Shown here: positions 21,456 to 34,106 of the stretch, in pieces
Position numbering within the stretch: the stretch's first letter is position 1
How the letters are laid out: every line of letters begins with the position of its first letter
Origin: Flaccisagitta enflata
Lineage: Eukaryota; Chaetognatha; Sagittoidea; Aphragmophora
Assembly (NCBI GenBank): GCA_965153355.1
Contig: OZ231127.1
Location: 55,428,001 to 55,492,000 of the forward strand
Reading direction: 5' to 3'
Length of the DNA stretch: 64,000 nt
Notes under the pieces: model-generated
Told to the model about the DNA's origin: nothing
Database searches by the model: none
Seen by the model: only the letters and a program-made list of their open reading frames with translations
Program-made: the position numbers and the translations under genes

Positions 21456-21642
21456 TTGAATGCACTGCTTAAAAAAGACTCTTTTAAAGAGGGAGAGAAG
21501 CTACGTCAGAATGTCCTCACATTCAAAATTGAATCTTATGGAATTTTCACGATGGAAGAAAAATCAAGAAATAAAAGCAATAAGAGGAAAGAAGAATTAT
21601 GTCAGTCGAAACGATGTTACGGAACAATGGTCCCAAATGAAT

Positions 21643-21727
<85 letters not shown>

Positions 21728-21893
21728 GAACCGTTGCATTGAGTTCTTCATCGGGAACGTGTGCCATATGGTGTGGGAATTGGGAAATAAAGAGGATGCA
21801 ACAAAACTGGCAATACGTTTCGGGGCATAAGACTGAGACCTTTGAGGCTTGGGGGACCATGGAAATAATGGTTAAAGGGGAGGCGACTGTATA
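21456..21893 (+). CDS. uncertain coding segment around a GA repeat
   Basis: Two overlapping plus frames stay open through the GA tract (21644-21724), which would encode Arg-Glu repeats. One ends WNRCIEFFIGNVCHMVWELG and the other continues WCGNWEIKRMQQNW. The non-repeat parts look somewhat coding, but no family or splice structure decides the frame. This may be chance. Confidence 0.2.
21644..21724. repeat. (GA)n microsatellite
   Basis: About 40 copies. Confidence 0.95.
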
Positions 21894-22157
21894 ATCGCCC
21901 GCAAATGACGGGAAAAACACAAAGAATCTAAGATGAGGATTTTGAGGAAGAAATCCTCGCATAAATCCTTCGCAATAGGATTAGTTGAGTTGCAACGGAA
22001 ATTGCAAATCGCGACAAAGAAACAAAAGCGAGCGTGAGACCAGCTGAGACTTGCTGAGACTAACCGCTTAGAGACAGCTTAGAGACAACAAGGCCACGTG
22101 ACAGAATCAGTCGCGTGCAGTTGATGAGGGTCAGTGACTGAAATACCAAGACTGATA

Positions 22158-22749
22158 ACAGGGTGTGCAAAATTATCCGGAATTGCTCCATAGAAAGAAA
22201 ACCATACTTAGGAGTGACCCAGGACTATGAAATTTGAGCCTGAGTACCCCAGTTGATTATACTAGAAGCTAAAATTGTTGGTAGGTCTTTTCTAGATCCC
22301 TTGTCACTATGGGAGTTAAATGAATTGAAGCAAAGATTTTGATTTTGACAGGATTTTATTTCATAGAAAGAACAGGTAATAAAATCATAGATTTTTGTAT
22401 TTGTAACCACTTCATAGTAACTTTCTTAGCTTGACTCACACTATGCTGAGGTAGGTTAATTAAGTCAACATCAATTGAGCTCACATATACAAATAAACTA
22501 GGCTTAAAGGGAAAGACAAACTAACATCAGAATTACAGTTTTTTTTTTAATCAATCTTTTCAAGGAGTGTTTTATCTGAGTCAAATTTACCTCAAAAGTT
22601 TTATTTCTGATTTTTTTATTCTTTGTGAATTTTGGTTTTGTAAAAAAGATACTTTTTCAAATCTAGCCCTTCCGGTTTCAAAAATTATTATTTGTACAGG
22701 ATTTTTAAGAAAAGTAACTGCCAATTCCGGATAATTTTGCACGCCCTGT
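22158..22749. mobile_element. TA-flanked inverted-repeat element, 592 bp
   Basis: Left ACAGGGTGTGCAAAATTATC and right GATAATTTTGCACGCCCTGT with TA outside both. Further inward CGGAATTG pairs with CAATTCCG. The interior is AT-rich with no transposase. Confidence 0.85.
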
Positions 22750-23135
22750 TAGAAGCACCACGAGTCGTGGTCCACGACTGACCAGTCCGGGAGCATTGTG
22801 GCTAAAAACTCCAACCCATCCTGAAAATAAGCTTCCTAGCTGCCTATCTCCCCACAACCACCACAAATCAATATCCACGACGTCCGATCACCATATATTG
22901 AATATAATATTCCAAGTCCATTAAGTCATAAAATGTCACATTTCGAAAATGAAAATGAGGGCCTAAAACAAAGTTTGACGAGAGGCTACAAAAATAGGAA
23001 ATAACGGGGAAAAGATGGAGAATCTACGAAATGGGAAAAACACAAGCCATTCGCTATGCATCAATCAAGATATAAACTGAGACAGTAAGGCCGATAGACT
23101 GTCAGATAAACGGATTTGATGACAAACGAATTCAG
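22750..23135. other. non-coding unique sequence
   Basis: No gene, RNA or array recognised. Confidence 0.5.
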
Positions 23136-23244
23136 ACGGATGAATGGAAAAACACACGCTTGGAGTTTGCCAATTCTGTACGAAAATTGAGAAAAAAAAC
23201 GACTTTGACTGAACGAAGGCTCAAGATCATGTGGGCGGTTAGAA
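23136..23244 (+). CDS. possible exon, candidate channel tail
   Basis: Phase 0 to phase 1, 36 codons between aattcag and a good donor (TTAGAA/gtaagt). It reads TDEWKNTRLEFANSVRKLRK then LTERRLKIMWAVR, a basic helical segment. Phase 0 fits channel exon 5 (5095), and phase 1 fits the candidate terminal exon at 27623. The acceptor has a poor pyrimidine tract. It lies outside any recognised mobile element. Confidence 0.35.
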
Positions 23245-23526
23245 GTAAGTTTGTATTCAAGGCACACACAATCGGAAATAGTAATGATTCGGCCGATTTG
23301 GTTCAGCTGCGACCTTGCCAGAATTTGGCCTCCTTAACTACCCTTTGATTCGTGATGAGGCTGATAAATTCGGGGGAAAAGAGAAGCTACGAGAAACTGC
23401 ATAACCAAATCGGATCCATCAGCAACGATTTAATTTAAATTTAAATTTAAATTTAAAGAGGACTGTTTGGCATTGAGGAAGTACTGATTTCTACGATGTT
23501 GCCGTGGTAGGATTTGAAAAAAAAAG

Positions 23527-23527
<1 letters not shown>

Positions 23528-23616
<89 letters not shown>
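23528..23616. repeat. (GA)n microsatellite
   Basis: About 44 copies; a short palindromic ATTTAA run precedes it (23431-23456). Confidence 0.95.
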
Positions 23617-25009
<1,393 letters not shown>

Positions 25010-25010
<1 letters not shown>

Positions 25011-25011
25011 C

Positions 25012-25085
<74 letters not shown>

Positions 25086-25164
25086 CACTTTCTTTCTTTC
25101 TGTCTCTCGTTCTTTCTTTCTCTCTTTCTCTCTTTCTTTCTCGTTCTTTCTTTCTCTCTTTCGT

Positions 25165-25235
<71 letters not shown>

Positions 25236-25262
25236 CTCTTTCTTTCTCGTTTTTTCTTCCTT
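25010..25262. repeat. (TTTC)n microsatellite
   Basis: About 250 bp of TTTC with TCTC and TCGT variants in the middle. Confidence 0.95.
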
Positions 25263-25824
25263 TTTTTCTTCCGTTTTCTCTTGGCCTCTTCCATTCTTCG
25301 GTACTTCTCTGTAATTTCTTGTTTTATATCATCTCTCTGTCAGTCTGCGAGTCAGTCGGTTGGTCGGTCTGTCTGTCTGTATCATTGTTTATTTCTTTAT
25401 GTTCTGAAATTGCATTTTGCCAAAGTTCTCGGTAAAAATTCATTTATGTTTTGTTTGTTAACCTTTCGTTTGATTTTGCGGTCGAATTGAATCCTGCGCA
25501 TCGAACGTCGCCAAATTTTCTCCGTAGAATCGGCAAATTTGTTTGGCTCCCGTCCAACTCTTGCGCAAAGGCCGCAATTCTGCGTGTAATAAAACGTGAG
25601 TTTAGGTTTGTCGTTCTTAAACGCGTGTACACATGAGAAAGTGCACGACCGCGACCGAGCGTTTAATCTCTCAGGTCGTAATGATTAGTATGGCTTATGT
25701 TTGACAGTGCTAATGTGAGTTCGCTGGGGGGGGGGGGGGAGAGAGCCGATGATGGTTTACCGGACATTCAATTCCGCTTGTTGATCTTCCGGCATATTAT
25801 CAATTTCTGACCAATTCAACTCAC

Positions 25825-25901
25825 ATTCCATATTAACACCCACATCAACAAACTGACAAGCAAAGGAGCACGTACAATGTGGCTCGGCACACACGCACTC
25901 G
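25825..25901 (-). CDS. transmembrane exon of minus-strand gene 1 (candidate)
   Basis: Between a T-rich acceptor ending atatgtgtgacag and a strong donor (TGGAAT/gtgagt); phase 1 to phase 0, 25 codons after the shared one. It reads SACVPSHIVRAPLLVSLLMW then VLIWN, a clear membrane helix. Phase fits the exon ending at 26087 and the one starting at 21094. A competing frame through the same bases is Cys-rich (CDSECVCAEPHCTCSFACQ) and runs to a TAA at 25757-25759; it would need a different upstream phase. Confidence 0.4.
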
Positions 25902-26086
25902 CTGTCACACATATGACAAACAAACAAACAAACAAAAAAAAAATCCACACAAACGAAACATATAAGCAATTAAAAACAAACAAACCATAGAATCACAAGC
26001 CGAGCATTGTTCGATAAAATGTATTCACTTTAAATCATTTACCACGCGCCCTTCTCCTTACTCTCTCTCTCGAGCACAATTTTTAC

Positions 26087-26195
26087 CTCCATTGGCGTCA
26101 GCGTTTTTGGGGATGTTGTAGCAAGAACCTTCCTTGCCGAACATACAAGGGTCGTTTACTGCAGAGGCGGCCGGTAAAGAACGCCAACCACCACT
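26087..26195 (-). CDS. Cys-containing exon of minus-strand gene 1 (candidate)
   Basis: Bounded by gtctttttcag and AATGGAG/gtaaaa; phase 0 to phase 1, 36 codons: SGGWRSLPAASAVNDPCMFG then KEGSCYNIPKNADANG. It looks like the membrane-proximal part of a secreted or extracellular domain; followed by the transmembrane exon it suggests a type I membrane protein. The family is not recognised. The intron upstream is dominated by GT and CT repeats. Confidence 0.5.
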
Positions 26196-26259
26196 CTGAA
26201 AAAGACGGAGACAAATGGACGGTGTCATTGATTGCCAACGAGGAAGGCAGAGGCAGAGG

Positions 26260-26398
<139 letters not shown>

Positions 26399-26498
26399 AG
26401 ACAGACAGACAGACAGATAGGAAATACTTGTTGGTGAATATGACGGTGAGGGGAACGAGAAGAAACAAACCCTTCAGATGAACCATAAAGGAATGAAT

Positions 26499-26814
26499 TA
26501 AGCCAAGTTAAGGCCAATAAGCGCGCCTCGCTTGATTAAGAATTTGTGAATGAACGTTTTTTATGAATGAATGAATGGATGAATGAATAAATGAATGAAT
26601 GAATGAATGAATGAATGAATGAATGAATGAATGAATGAATGAATGAATGAATGAATGAAAATGAATGTGGTAAGGCATGAAAGGTGATAGGAATGAAGAA
26701 ATACGTCAGAATCAGCCGTTTTGCGCATTTCGAACGTTTGCGTTACCGACCAACCGACGGACCAACAGACCGACGGACATGACCTCTTGTAGAAGTGCGA
26801 GGACGCACTTGAAA
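26499..26814 (+). mobile_element. hairpin-tag element, AAGTGCG class with (GAAT)n core
   Basis: AAGCCAAGTTAAGGCCAATA, tag AAGCGCGCCTCGCTTG, a GAAT repeat (about 26562-26660), ACCGACCAACCGACGG, ACCTCTTGTAG and the hairpin AAGTGCG-AGGA-CGCACTT (26793-26810). Confidence 0.85.
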
Positions 26815-27405
26815 TAGTCGTAAAAGCGTCAGATGTACCCGTTGCCCCTAAGTTAGTGGATGTAAGATGTGAAGGTGAGAGGGGTAGCAGCCCCGAAGGA
26901 GCCAATGACCGTATGCTGGGCTAAGATTTGAGCATTGGAGCTGGGATTTGAGCCACGAGGCAGAGGAGGAGCCATCAGGCTTGGATTGAAGCCTCTTGGC
27001 TGGGGTTTGAGCCTCATGGCTAAGGTCCTAGCCTCGAGGCTGGAATTGAAGCCTTGAGGCTGGGATTGGAGCCTCAAGGTTGGGATTGGAGCCTTGAGGC
27101 TGGGATTGGAGCCTCAAGGTTGGGATTGGAGCCACAAGGTTGGGATTGGAGTCTCAAGGCTGGGATTGGAGCCTCAAGGCTAGGATTGGAGCCTCAAGGC
27201 CGCAATTTGAGACTTGGGGCTGGAATTGAAGCCCCAAGGCCAGGATTAGGACCGTAAAGCTGGGATTGGGGCCTCACGGGTGGGTTTGAAGCCTCAAGGC
27301 GGACGGGGGGGGGACGGAGGAGGAGGAGAAGAAGGAGAAGGAGGAGGAGAAAATCTCCCATATGTGTGAGAGCATAGGTCATCGGCCCCTTCGAGGCCGC
27401 TGCCC
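26815..27405. mobile_element. GGGCAGCGG-family minisatellite element
   Basis: TAGTCGTAAAAGCGTCAGAT, ACCCGTTGCCCC, GGTAGCAGCCCCGAAGGAGC, about 20 units of GGCTGGGATTGGAGCCTCAA, a GGAGGAGAAGG tract, CATATGTGTGAGAGCATAGG, TCATCGGCCCCTTCGAGGCC GCTGCCCA. It directly follows the previous element. Confidence 0.8.
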
Positions 27406-27622
27406 AAAAGGATGAAGGAAAATGGAAACCAATGCAATGTCAGCGGACAAGCGACTCTGCAAAAGGCTTCGTCCGTCCACCGGTTCGATATTGTAAACCC
27501 CGAGTTATTCGTTCAGACAAGGCCGGGAGGGGGATTCCGGATGGGATGAGGGATAGCATTCCATATTCCAGTTGCTAACTTTCCATTGGTTACGTACTCA
27601 CTACACAGCCTGTGTAATACAG

Positions 27623-27720
27623 GCCTACGCCACAGAACGTACATGTTCGAGGAATCTGCTTTTGATGGCGAGAGCGGCGAGGACGAATACGCACAAAGAA
27701 AGAAGAATGATGACGAATAA
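27623..27720 (+). CDS. possible terminal exon, candidate channel tail
   Basis: After gtaatacag; phase 1 start, 31 codons then TAA. It reads LRHRTYMFEESAFDGESGED then EYAQRKKNDDE. The composition (basic start, acidic end) is coding-like. Phase fits the exon candidate ending at 23244, which would give a spliced tail of about 68 residues after M4. It lies between two mobile elements, not inside one. No polyadenylation signal was confirmed. Confidence 0.4.
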
Positions 27721-28027
27721 TTGAACGAGGATATTCCGGTTTCTTAATAAAGATTCGCCGCCGACAAAAGAAGTCGATGAAAAACGCATTTTGATGGTGA
27801 CAAAAGAAAACTGAAACGCGAAAGGGAGAGAATGGGAAAAAATGTATGTGTAAAACTATTCAACGGTATGATTGTGGATAGATTAACAGTGATAATCAAA
27901 ACCGATCTGTATCTGCGATGACACATGGAGAGAAAATGAATCGGTATAAGAATGCTTGATTGAATATTTGATATCTTCCCCCCCCCTCCACGCGTTGCAA
28001 ATTTTAATTTATGAGCGCTCTCAATGT

Positions 28028-29916
28028 AAACAAGGCCAACACCTTTAAGTCGCGTGCAAGACTCTTGATACAATCTTTTTTAATTGACTCAATCAACAGA
28101 AATTAATGAATTTACACAAATGACTGTCAGGATGCAATGTCGGGACGCAATGTCGGGACGCAATGTCGGGACGCAATGTCGGGACGCAATGTCGGGACAC
28201 AATGTTGTAACCCAATGTCAGGACACAATGTCGGGTCGCAATGTCACGTCCCAATGTCGGGTCGCAATGTCAGGTTGCAATGTCAAGTCGCAATGTCAGG
28301 TCGCAGGGTCGGGTCGCATTGTCAGGTCGCAGGGTTGAGTCGCAATGTCGGGTCGCAATGTCGGGTCACAATGTCGGGTCCCTAACTTAGGGGTCCCTAA
28401 CTAGCGGGTCCCTAACTCGGGGGTCCCTAACTCGGGGGTCCCTAACTAGGGGTCTGTAACTAGGGGTCCCTAACTCGGGGGTCCCTAACTAGAAGGTCCT
28501 AACTAGGGGTTTGTAACTAGGGGTCATAACTAGAGGGTCCCTAAAGGGTTCCTAACTAGAGGGGTCCCTAAAGGGGTCCCTAACTAGAGGGGTCCCTAAA
28601 GGGGTCCCTAACTAGAGGGTTCCCTAAAGGGTCCCTAACTAGAGGGGTTTAAAGGGGGTCTAACTAGAGGGGTCCCTAAAGGAGGTCCCTAACTAGAAGG
28701 GTCCCTAAAGAGATTCCCTAACTAGAGAGGTCCCTAAAGGGGGTCCTAACAAAAGGGGTCCCTAAAGGGGGTCCTAACTAGAGGGGTCCCTAAAGGGGGT
28801 CCTAACTAGAGGGGTCCCTAAAGGGTCCTAACTAGAGAGGTCTAAAGGGGTCCCTAGCTTGGGTCCCTAAAGTAGGTCCCTAGCTACAGGGGTCCCTAAA
28901 GGGAGTCCCTAACTAGAGGGTCCCCTAGGAAGTCCCTAACTAGAGGTCCTTAAAGGGGGTCTAACAAGAGGGGGTCCCTAAGGAGGTCCCCTTACTGGGG
29001 GTCCCTAAAGGGGTCCCCTAACTAGAGGGGTCCCTAAAGGGGGTCCTAACTAGAGGGGTCCCTAAAGGGGGTCCCTAACTAAGGGGTCCCTAAAGGGTCC
29101 TAACTAGAGGGGTCCCCAAAGGGGTCCCTAACTAGAGGGGTCCCTAAAGGGGTCCCTAACTAGAGGGTTCCCTAAACAAGGTCCCTAACTAGAGGGGTCC
29201 CTAAAGGGTCAACTAGAGTCCCCTAAAAGAAGTCCCTAACTAGAGGGGTCCTAAAGGGGGTCCTCAACTAAAGGGTCCTAAAGGGGTCACTAACAGAGGT
29301 CCCTTAAGGGTCACTAGAAGGGGTCCCTTAAGGGTCCTAACTAGAGGGGTCCCTAAAGGGGGTCCCCAACTAGAAGAGTCCCTAAGGGTCCCCTAACTAG
29401 AGGGGTCCCTAAAGGGGTCCCTAATTGGAGGGGTCCCAAAGGGGTCCCAATTCAGAGGGGTCCCCTAAAGGGTCCCTAACTAGAGGGTCCCTAAAGGGGT
29501 CCCTAACTAGAGGGGTCCCTAAAGGGTCCCTAACTAGAGTCTAAACAAGGTCCCTAACTAGAGGGGTCCCTAAAGGGGGTCCCTAACTAGAGGGGTCCCT
29601 AAAGGGGGTCCCTAACTAGAGGGGTCCCTAAAGGGGGTCCCTAACTAGAGGGGTCCCTAAAGGGGTCCCTAACTAGAGGGGTCCCTAAAGGGGGTCCCTA
29701 ACTAGAGGGGTCCCTAAAGGGGGTCCCTAACAAGAGGGGTCCCTAAAGGGGGTCCCTAGCTAGAGGGGTCCCTAAAAGGGGGTCCCTAACTAGAGGGTAG
29801 CTAAAAAAGCTGTCAAACAGCTAAAAAAAGCTAAGTGGGACCGACCGACCGACAGACGGACCGACCGACCGACAGACGGACAGAGTGGGTCATAGAGTCG
29901 CGTGCACGCGACTAAA
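28028..29916 (+). mobile_element. hairpin-tag element grown to 1.9 kb by internal minisatellites
   Basis: The left end AACAAGGCCAACACC with tag TAAGTCGCGTGCAAGAC and the right end GACGGACCGACCGACC, then ATAGAGTCGCGTGCACGCGA CTAAAAA match the short family. Between them are about 19 units of GGGACGCAATGTC (28127-28380) and roughly 50 units of about 28 bp (GGGGTCCCTAACTAGAG, then GGGTCCCTAAAG; 28380-29800). Confidence 0.88.
28127..29805 (+). repeat. two adjoining minisatellites
   Basis: A 13-bp GGGACGCAATGTC array passes into a GGGGTCCCTAACTAGAG array. The best conserved units lie near the right end (29540-29790). Confidence 0.95.
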
Positions 29917-29994
29917 AAGTACTCTTTGTAAGCGATTGTTGGTGCGATAAGGAAAAAGAAATAACAAGACCAAGCAGGCCAACGATGTGTCCTT

Positions 29995-30195
29995 TGTTTA
30001 TTATTGTTTATTATCCTTTTTTATTATCCTTTATTGTTTATTATCCTTTTATTGTCTTTAATTGTCTTTTATTGTCTTTTATTGTCTTTTATTGTCTTTT
30101 ATTATCCTTTTATTGTTTATTATCCTTTTTTATTATCCTTTATTGTTTATCATCTTTTTTTATTATTGTTTATCATCCTTTGTTAATTATTTTCC
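29995..30195 (+). repeat. TTTATTGTCTTTTATTATCC array
   Basis: Imperfect 10-20 bp AT-rich units. Confidence 0.8.
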
Positions 30196-30206
30196 ATGCG
30201 TGAACG

Positions 30207-30427
30207 TGACTTATGAATGAATGAATGAATGAATGAATGAATGAATGAATGAATGAATGAATGAATGAATGAATGAAGGAATGAATGAATGAATGAATGA
30301 TTTAATGATAGAATGAGTTCAAGAGTATATTAGTGCCTCGGATTATGCAGAATTTAAAGGTTTGCGTGACCATCAGACCAACAGACGGACACGACCTCTT
30401 ATAGAGATCCGTGGACGCATATAAAAA
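30207..30427 (+). mobile_element. hairpin-tag element, 3' half, (GAAT)n core
   Basis: GAAT repeat (30212-30300), GTTTGCGTGACCATCAGACC, ACCTCTTATAG, and the imperfect hairpin AGATCCG-TGGA-CGCATAT, then AAAAAG. The left end is not seen. Confidence 0.7.
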
Positions 30428-30499
30428 GAACAAAAAAGAAAGGGACACAAAGAAAAAGAAGCCAGGAGGAGACGCAAAAAACTTAATGACAGGAACAGG

Positions 30500-30660
30500 A
30501 AGAAGAAGAAGAAGAAGAAAAAGAAAAAGAAAAAGAAAAAGAAAAAGAAAAAGAAAAAGAAAAAGAAAAAGAAAAAGAAAAAAAGAAGAGAAGGAAACAA
30601 AGAAGAAGAAAAAAACGAAGAAAAAGAGATGAAAAAGAAAAAGAAAAAGTGAAAACGAAA
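30500..30660. repeat. (GAA)n/(GAAAAA)n tract
   Basis: Purine-only repeat of about 160 bp. Confidence 0.9.
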
Positions 30661-30869
30661 AAGAAGACAAAAATGAATAAAACATTGAGTGTTGAATAAA
30701 AGATGAAAGTGATTGCTCACAATTCGGTGATTAACGACTGACAAAGGAAAGTTTTAAGGAGATGAATTTCTTTGATGAGAAAGTAAAAGAACTGGGCGGT
30801 TCATCATCAACACCGTGATTATCTTTCAGTAGATCTCACTTTCATTTTCTCATTCAAGATGTGTCCACG

Positions 30870-30934
<65 letters not shown>
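30870..30934. repeat. (CT)n microsatellite
   Basis: About 32 copies. Confidence 0.95.
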
Positions 30935-30937
<3 letters not shown>

Positions 30938-31249
30938 ATTAGTTTTGGGCAAAGCATGTATAAGATATGTTTTAGTCACTTTTAGGAAGCAGTAAACAGT
31001 TGACTAGTCAGTGCGGAGAGCCGCTGAAATCCGCTATGGGAGGCAGTGACAACCAGCGGGCAGCGGCCCACCCTGGTCCCTTTTCCTTCCATTTTCAGTC
31101 TTTTCTTACCTAGCATCCTTTCCTTCTCTTTTATCTCTTCCGCCGCTACCACTTCCGACTCTTCCTACCCTTTGGCATCTTTTCCATCCTCTTAACCTCT
31201 TCTGCCGACGACTATACTGCCTCTACCTATCCTCATTTATACTTTCTTC

Positions 31250-33310
31250 CACCTACACCTCTTCTGCCACTGCTATCAATGCCGCTACCTACCCCAAATC
31301 ATGCCCCTGTACCTCTTCTGCTGCCGCCGCTAGTGCCGCTACCTACCCCATATCATGCCCCTACACCTCCTCCGACGCTGCCGCTACTGCCACTACTTAC
31401 CCCAAATCATGCCTGTATACCTCTTCTGCCACCGCCACCAGGGCCGTGGAGAGAACTGGCGGGCCCCCCCTCTGGCCCATATGGCCGGGCCCCCCCTTAG
31501 CCCCCCCATTATTATTTTAACTGTCAATTTTGTGTTATGTATTTATCAATTTGAAAAATGCTTAAACTTGCTTACAGGACTTGCAAACTGGCATTAGTGT
31601 TTGCTGCAATTTTTTTTTTCAAAAAAATCAGTAAAACATCTATGCAATCTATTTTTTGTCTCAGTGAAAGAAGTTTGAGCATTGAGTAGCAAAAAACTTA
31701 AAGAAATACAAAACATTTAAAAGTACTGTCAATAGATTTAGAAAAATGTCATTAGAAACTCTTTGTCACCTTTACAAGAGCTTAAATTTGACTGAATTAA
31801 GGGTCTTTTAAAAAGTAAATCATACTTTATCTTTGAAAAGGTTAGTAGAGAGGTTAGTATTTGAGATTATATTACTTAGCATATCTGATTTGATCTACAC
31901 AGGCCCTCACTTGACCTTGTCCAAGAAGGCTCAACCATGATCTTATAAAAATTGGATCATAATTACTCAACTCTTTTTACCTTTCCCCTCTTTCTTCCTT
32001 CTTTTTTTTTTTTCTTTTTTTCTTTTTTTTTCTTTTTTTCTTTTTTTTCACTTATTCTTTTTTTTTCTCCTACCTCAGGGGCCCTCTGGGCCCCCCTGGG
32101 GCCCGGGCCCCCCTTCTAAGAGGGGGGTGGACCCCCCTCTCCACGGCCCTGACCGCCACTAGTGCCGCTACCTACCCCAAATCAAGCCCCTACACCTCTG
32201 CTGCCGCTGCCGCTTGTGCCGCAACCTACCACTTTTCATGCCCTTATACCTCTTCCGCCACCGCCGCTAGCATCGCTATCTACGGCATACCATGCCCCTA
32301 CAATTCCGCAGCCGCTGCTACTGGCGCTACCTTACCCAAATCATGCCCCTATGCATCATCCGCCGCCGCCGTTACTTTCGCTACCTACCCCAAATTATCC
32401 CCCTACAACTCTGCCGCCGCTGTCGCTAGTGCCACTACCTACCACATATCATGCCCCTAAACCTCTTCCGCTGCCGCCGCTAGTGCTGCTACCTACCCCA
32501 TACCATGCCCCTACACCTCATCCACTGCTGCTGCTAGTGCCGCTACCCACCCCATATGCCCCTACATTTTTTCCGCCGCTAATGCCACTACTGACGCTTA
32601 AAAAAAATAATGATTTTTATCTTATGCCCCTACACCTCTTCTGCCGCTGCGCCGCTAGTGCCGCTACCTACCACATATTATGCCCCTACACTTCTTCCAC
32701 CGTCGCCGCTAGTGCCGCTACCTACCACATATCATGCCCCTACACCTCTTCCGCCACCACCGCTAGTGCCGCTACCTACCCCATATCATGCCCCTACACC
32801 TCCTCCGCCGCTGCCGCTAGTGCCGCTACCCACCCCATATCTTACCCCGACACTTCTTCCACCGCCGCTAGTGCCGCTACTGACTACTGACTTTTTTTCA
32901 TGATGATGTATCCAACGTAGCGGCACTAGTAGCAGCGGCGGAAGAGATTTACGGGGTTAGGATCTCTACCTCTTCTGCCTCTACCTACCCCATTAACATC
33001 TTCCTACATCTCTTCCGCCACCGCCTCTACTGCCACTACCTTCAGCTACCTTCAGCTACCTTCAGTAGCGGCAGTAGCGGCGGTGGCGAAAGAGGTCTAG
33101 GGGCATGATATGGGGTAGGAAGTGGCAATAGCGGTGGCGGCGGAAGAGGGTAGAAGGATGGAAGGAGCTAAGTAGCGGCAGCAGAGGCGATGGCGGAAGA
33201 TTTGTGTGAGTATGGAGGGTGAGAGGTAGCGGAACAAGAGGCGGAGGCAGAGGAGTTATAGGAGGATGGAAGAAGGAGGAAAGAAGAGGAAGGAGCGGCA
33301 ATAGAGGTAC
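31250..33310. repeat. 51-bp minisatellite, with inverted copies at its right end
   Basis: Units read TGCCGCTACCTACCCCATAT then CATGCCCCTACACCTCTTCC, then a GCC-rich end. Plus-strand units run 31250-31440 and 32152-32900; complementary units run about 33060-33300. The unit is 17 codons long, so long proline-rich frames are open by default. A hAT-like element interrupts it. Confidence 0.9.
31439..32151. mobile_element. hAT-like non-autonomous element, 713 bp, exact 8-bp target duplication
   Basis: Termini CAGGGCCGTGGAGAG and CTCTCCACGGCCCTG are perfect 15-bp inverted repeats, and ACCGCCAC flanks both sides (31431-31438, 32152-32159). GC-rich subterminal blocks (GGGCCCCCCC) enclose an AT-rich core with a T-rich tract near 32000-32060. 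No transposase. Confidence 0.93.
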
Positions 33311-33695
33311 CGCTTTTGGGCAGGGTCTAGGGTAGGAATAGGGCCTTTGGACGACTGACTGTCATAGTCTGCGCTATGGCAAAACAGCGATGAAATCTAT
33401 CTCATATAGTTAACAATGATATTATCAAAATGTTTTGGTAAAATTGCTCTTTTTTTTCAAACTATAAAAGAAAATTTGGCCAATTCCCTTAGTAACGCTT
33501 TGGCACTTTTTGCTCCAAAATCCTGATTGACGCATCTCCAACGAGACTCAGGTCTAGTCTTAAGGTCTTGGGTCCAAAAATGAAAGAAACCAGATGCTTA
33601 AATAGTGTTGTTGTGTTTTCTAAGAGGCGATAAATGTTTTTATGTGTGAGACGTCAGAGCAAAAAAATTAAATTTCGGGAGAAATGAAAACACCT
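33311..33695. other. no supported gene
   Basis: AT-rich unique sequence. Confidence 0.5.
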
Positions 33696-33817
<122 letters not shown>

Positions 33818-34026
33818 TACGCGATGAAAGAGTCAAAATAAGAAAAAATGTAATGAAATTAAGGATGGAAGGAAGGAAAAAAAGGTGAAAAAGATGATGA
33901 ATAAAAAGATGGATAAAAAAGCAAAGAAAAAATGAAGCGAGTATTTTCTCTTCTGGCTCGAAGGTAAACAAGGACCCCGGGAAACCAACGTCGAATTTTC
34001 ATCTGGAGCACGTAAATACATACAGA

Positions 34027-34028
<2 letters not shown>

Positions 34029-34102
<74 letters not shown>
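34029..34102. repeat. (CA)n microsatellite
   Basis: About 36 copies. Confidence 0.95.

Positions 34103-34106
<4 letters not shown>

Noticed and set aside
28127-29805. CRISPR-like array
   Set aside because: Units are contiguous minisatellites without spacers, in an animal genome, and lie inside a mobile element.
32162-32903. 242-codon proline-rich frame
   Set aside because: The 51-bp minisatellite unit is a multiple of three, so frames stay open without selection; inverted copies at the right end behave the same way.
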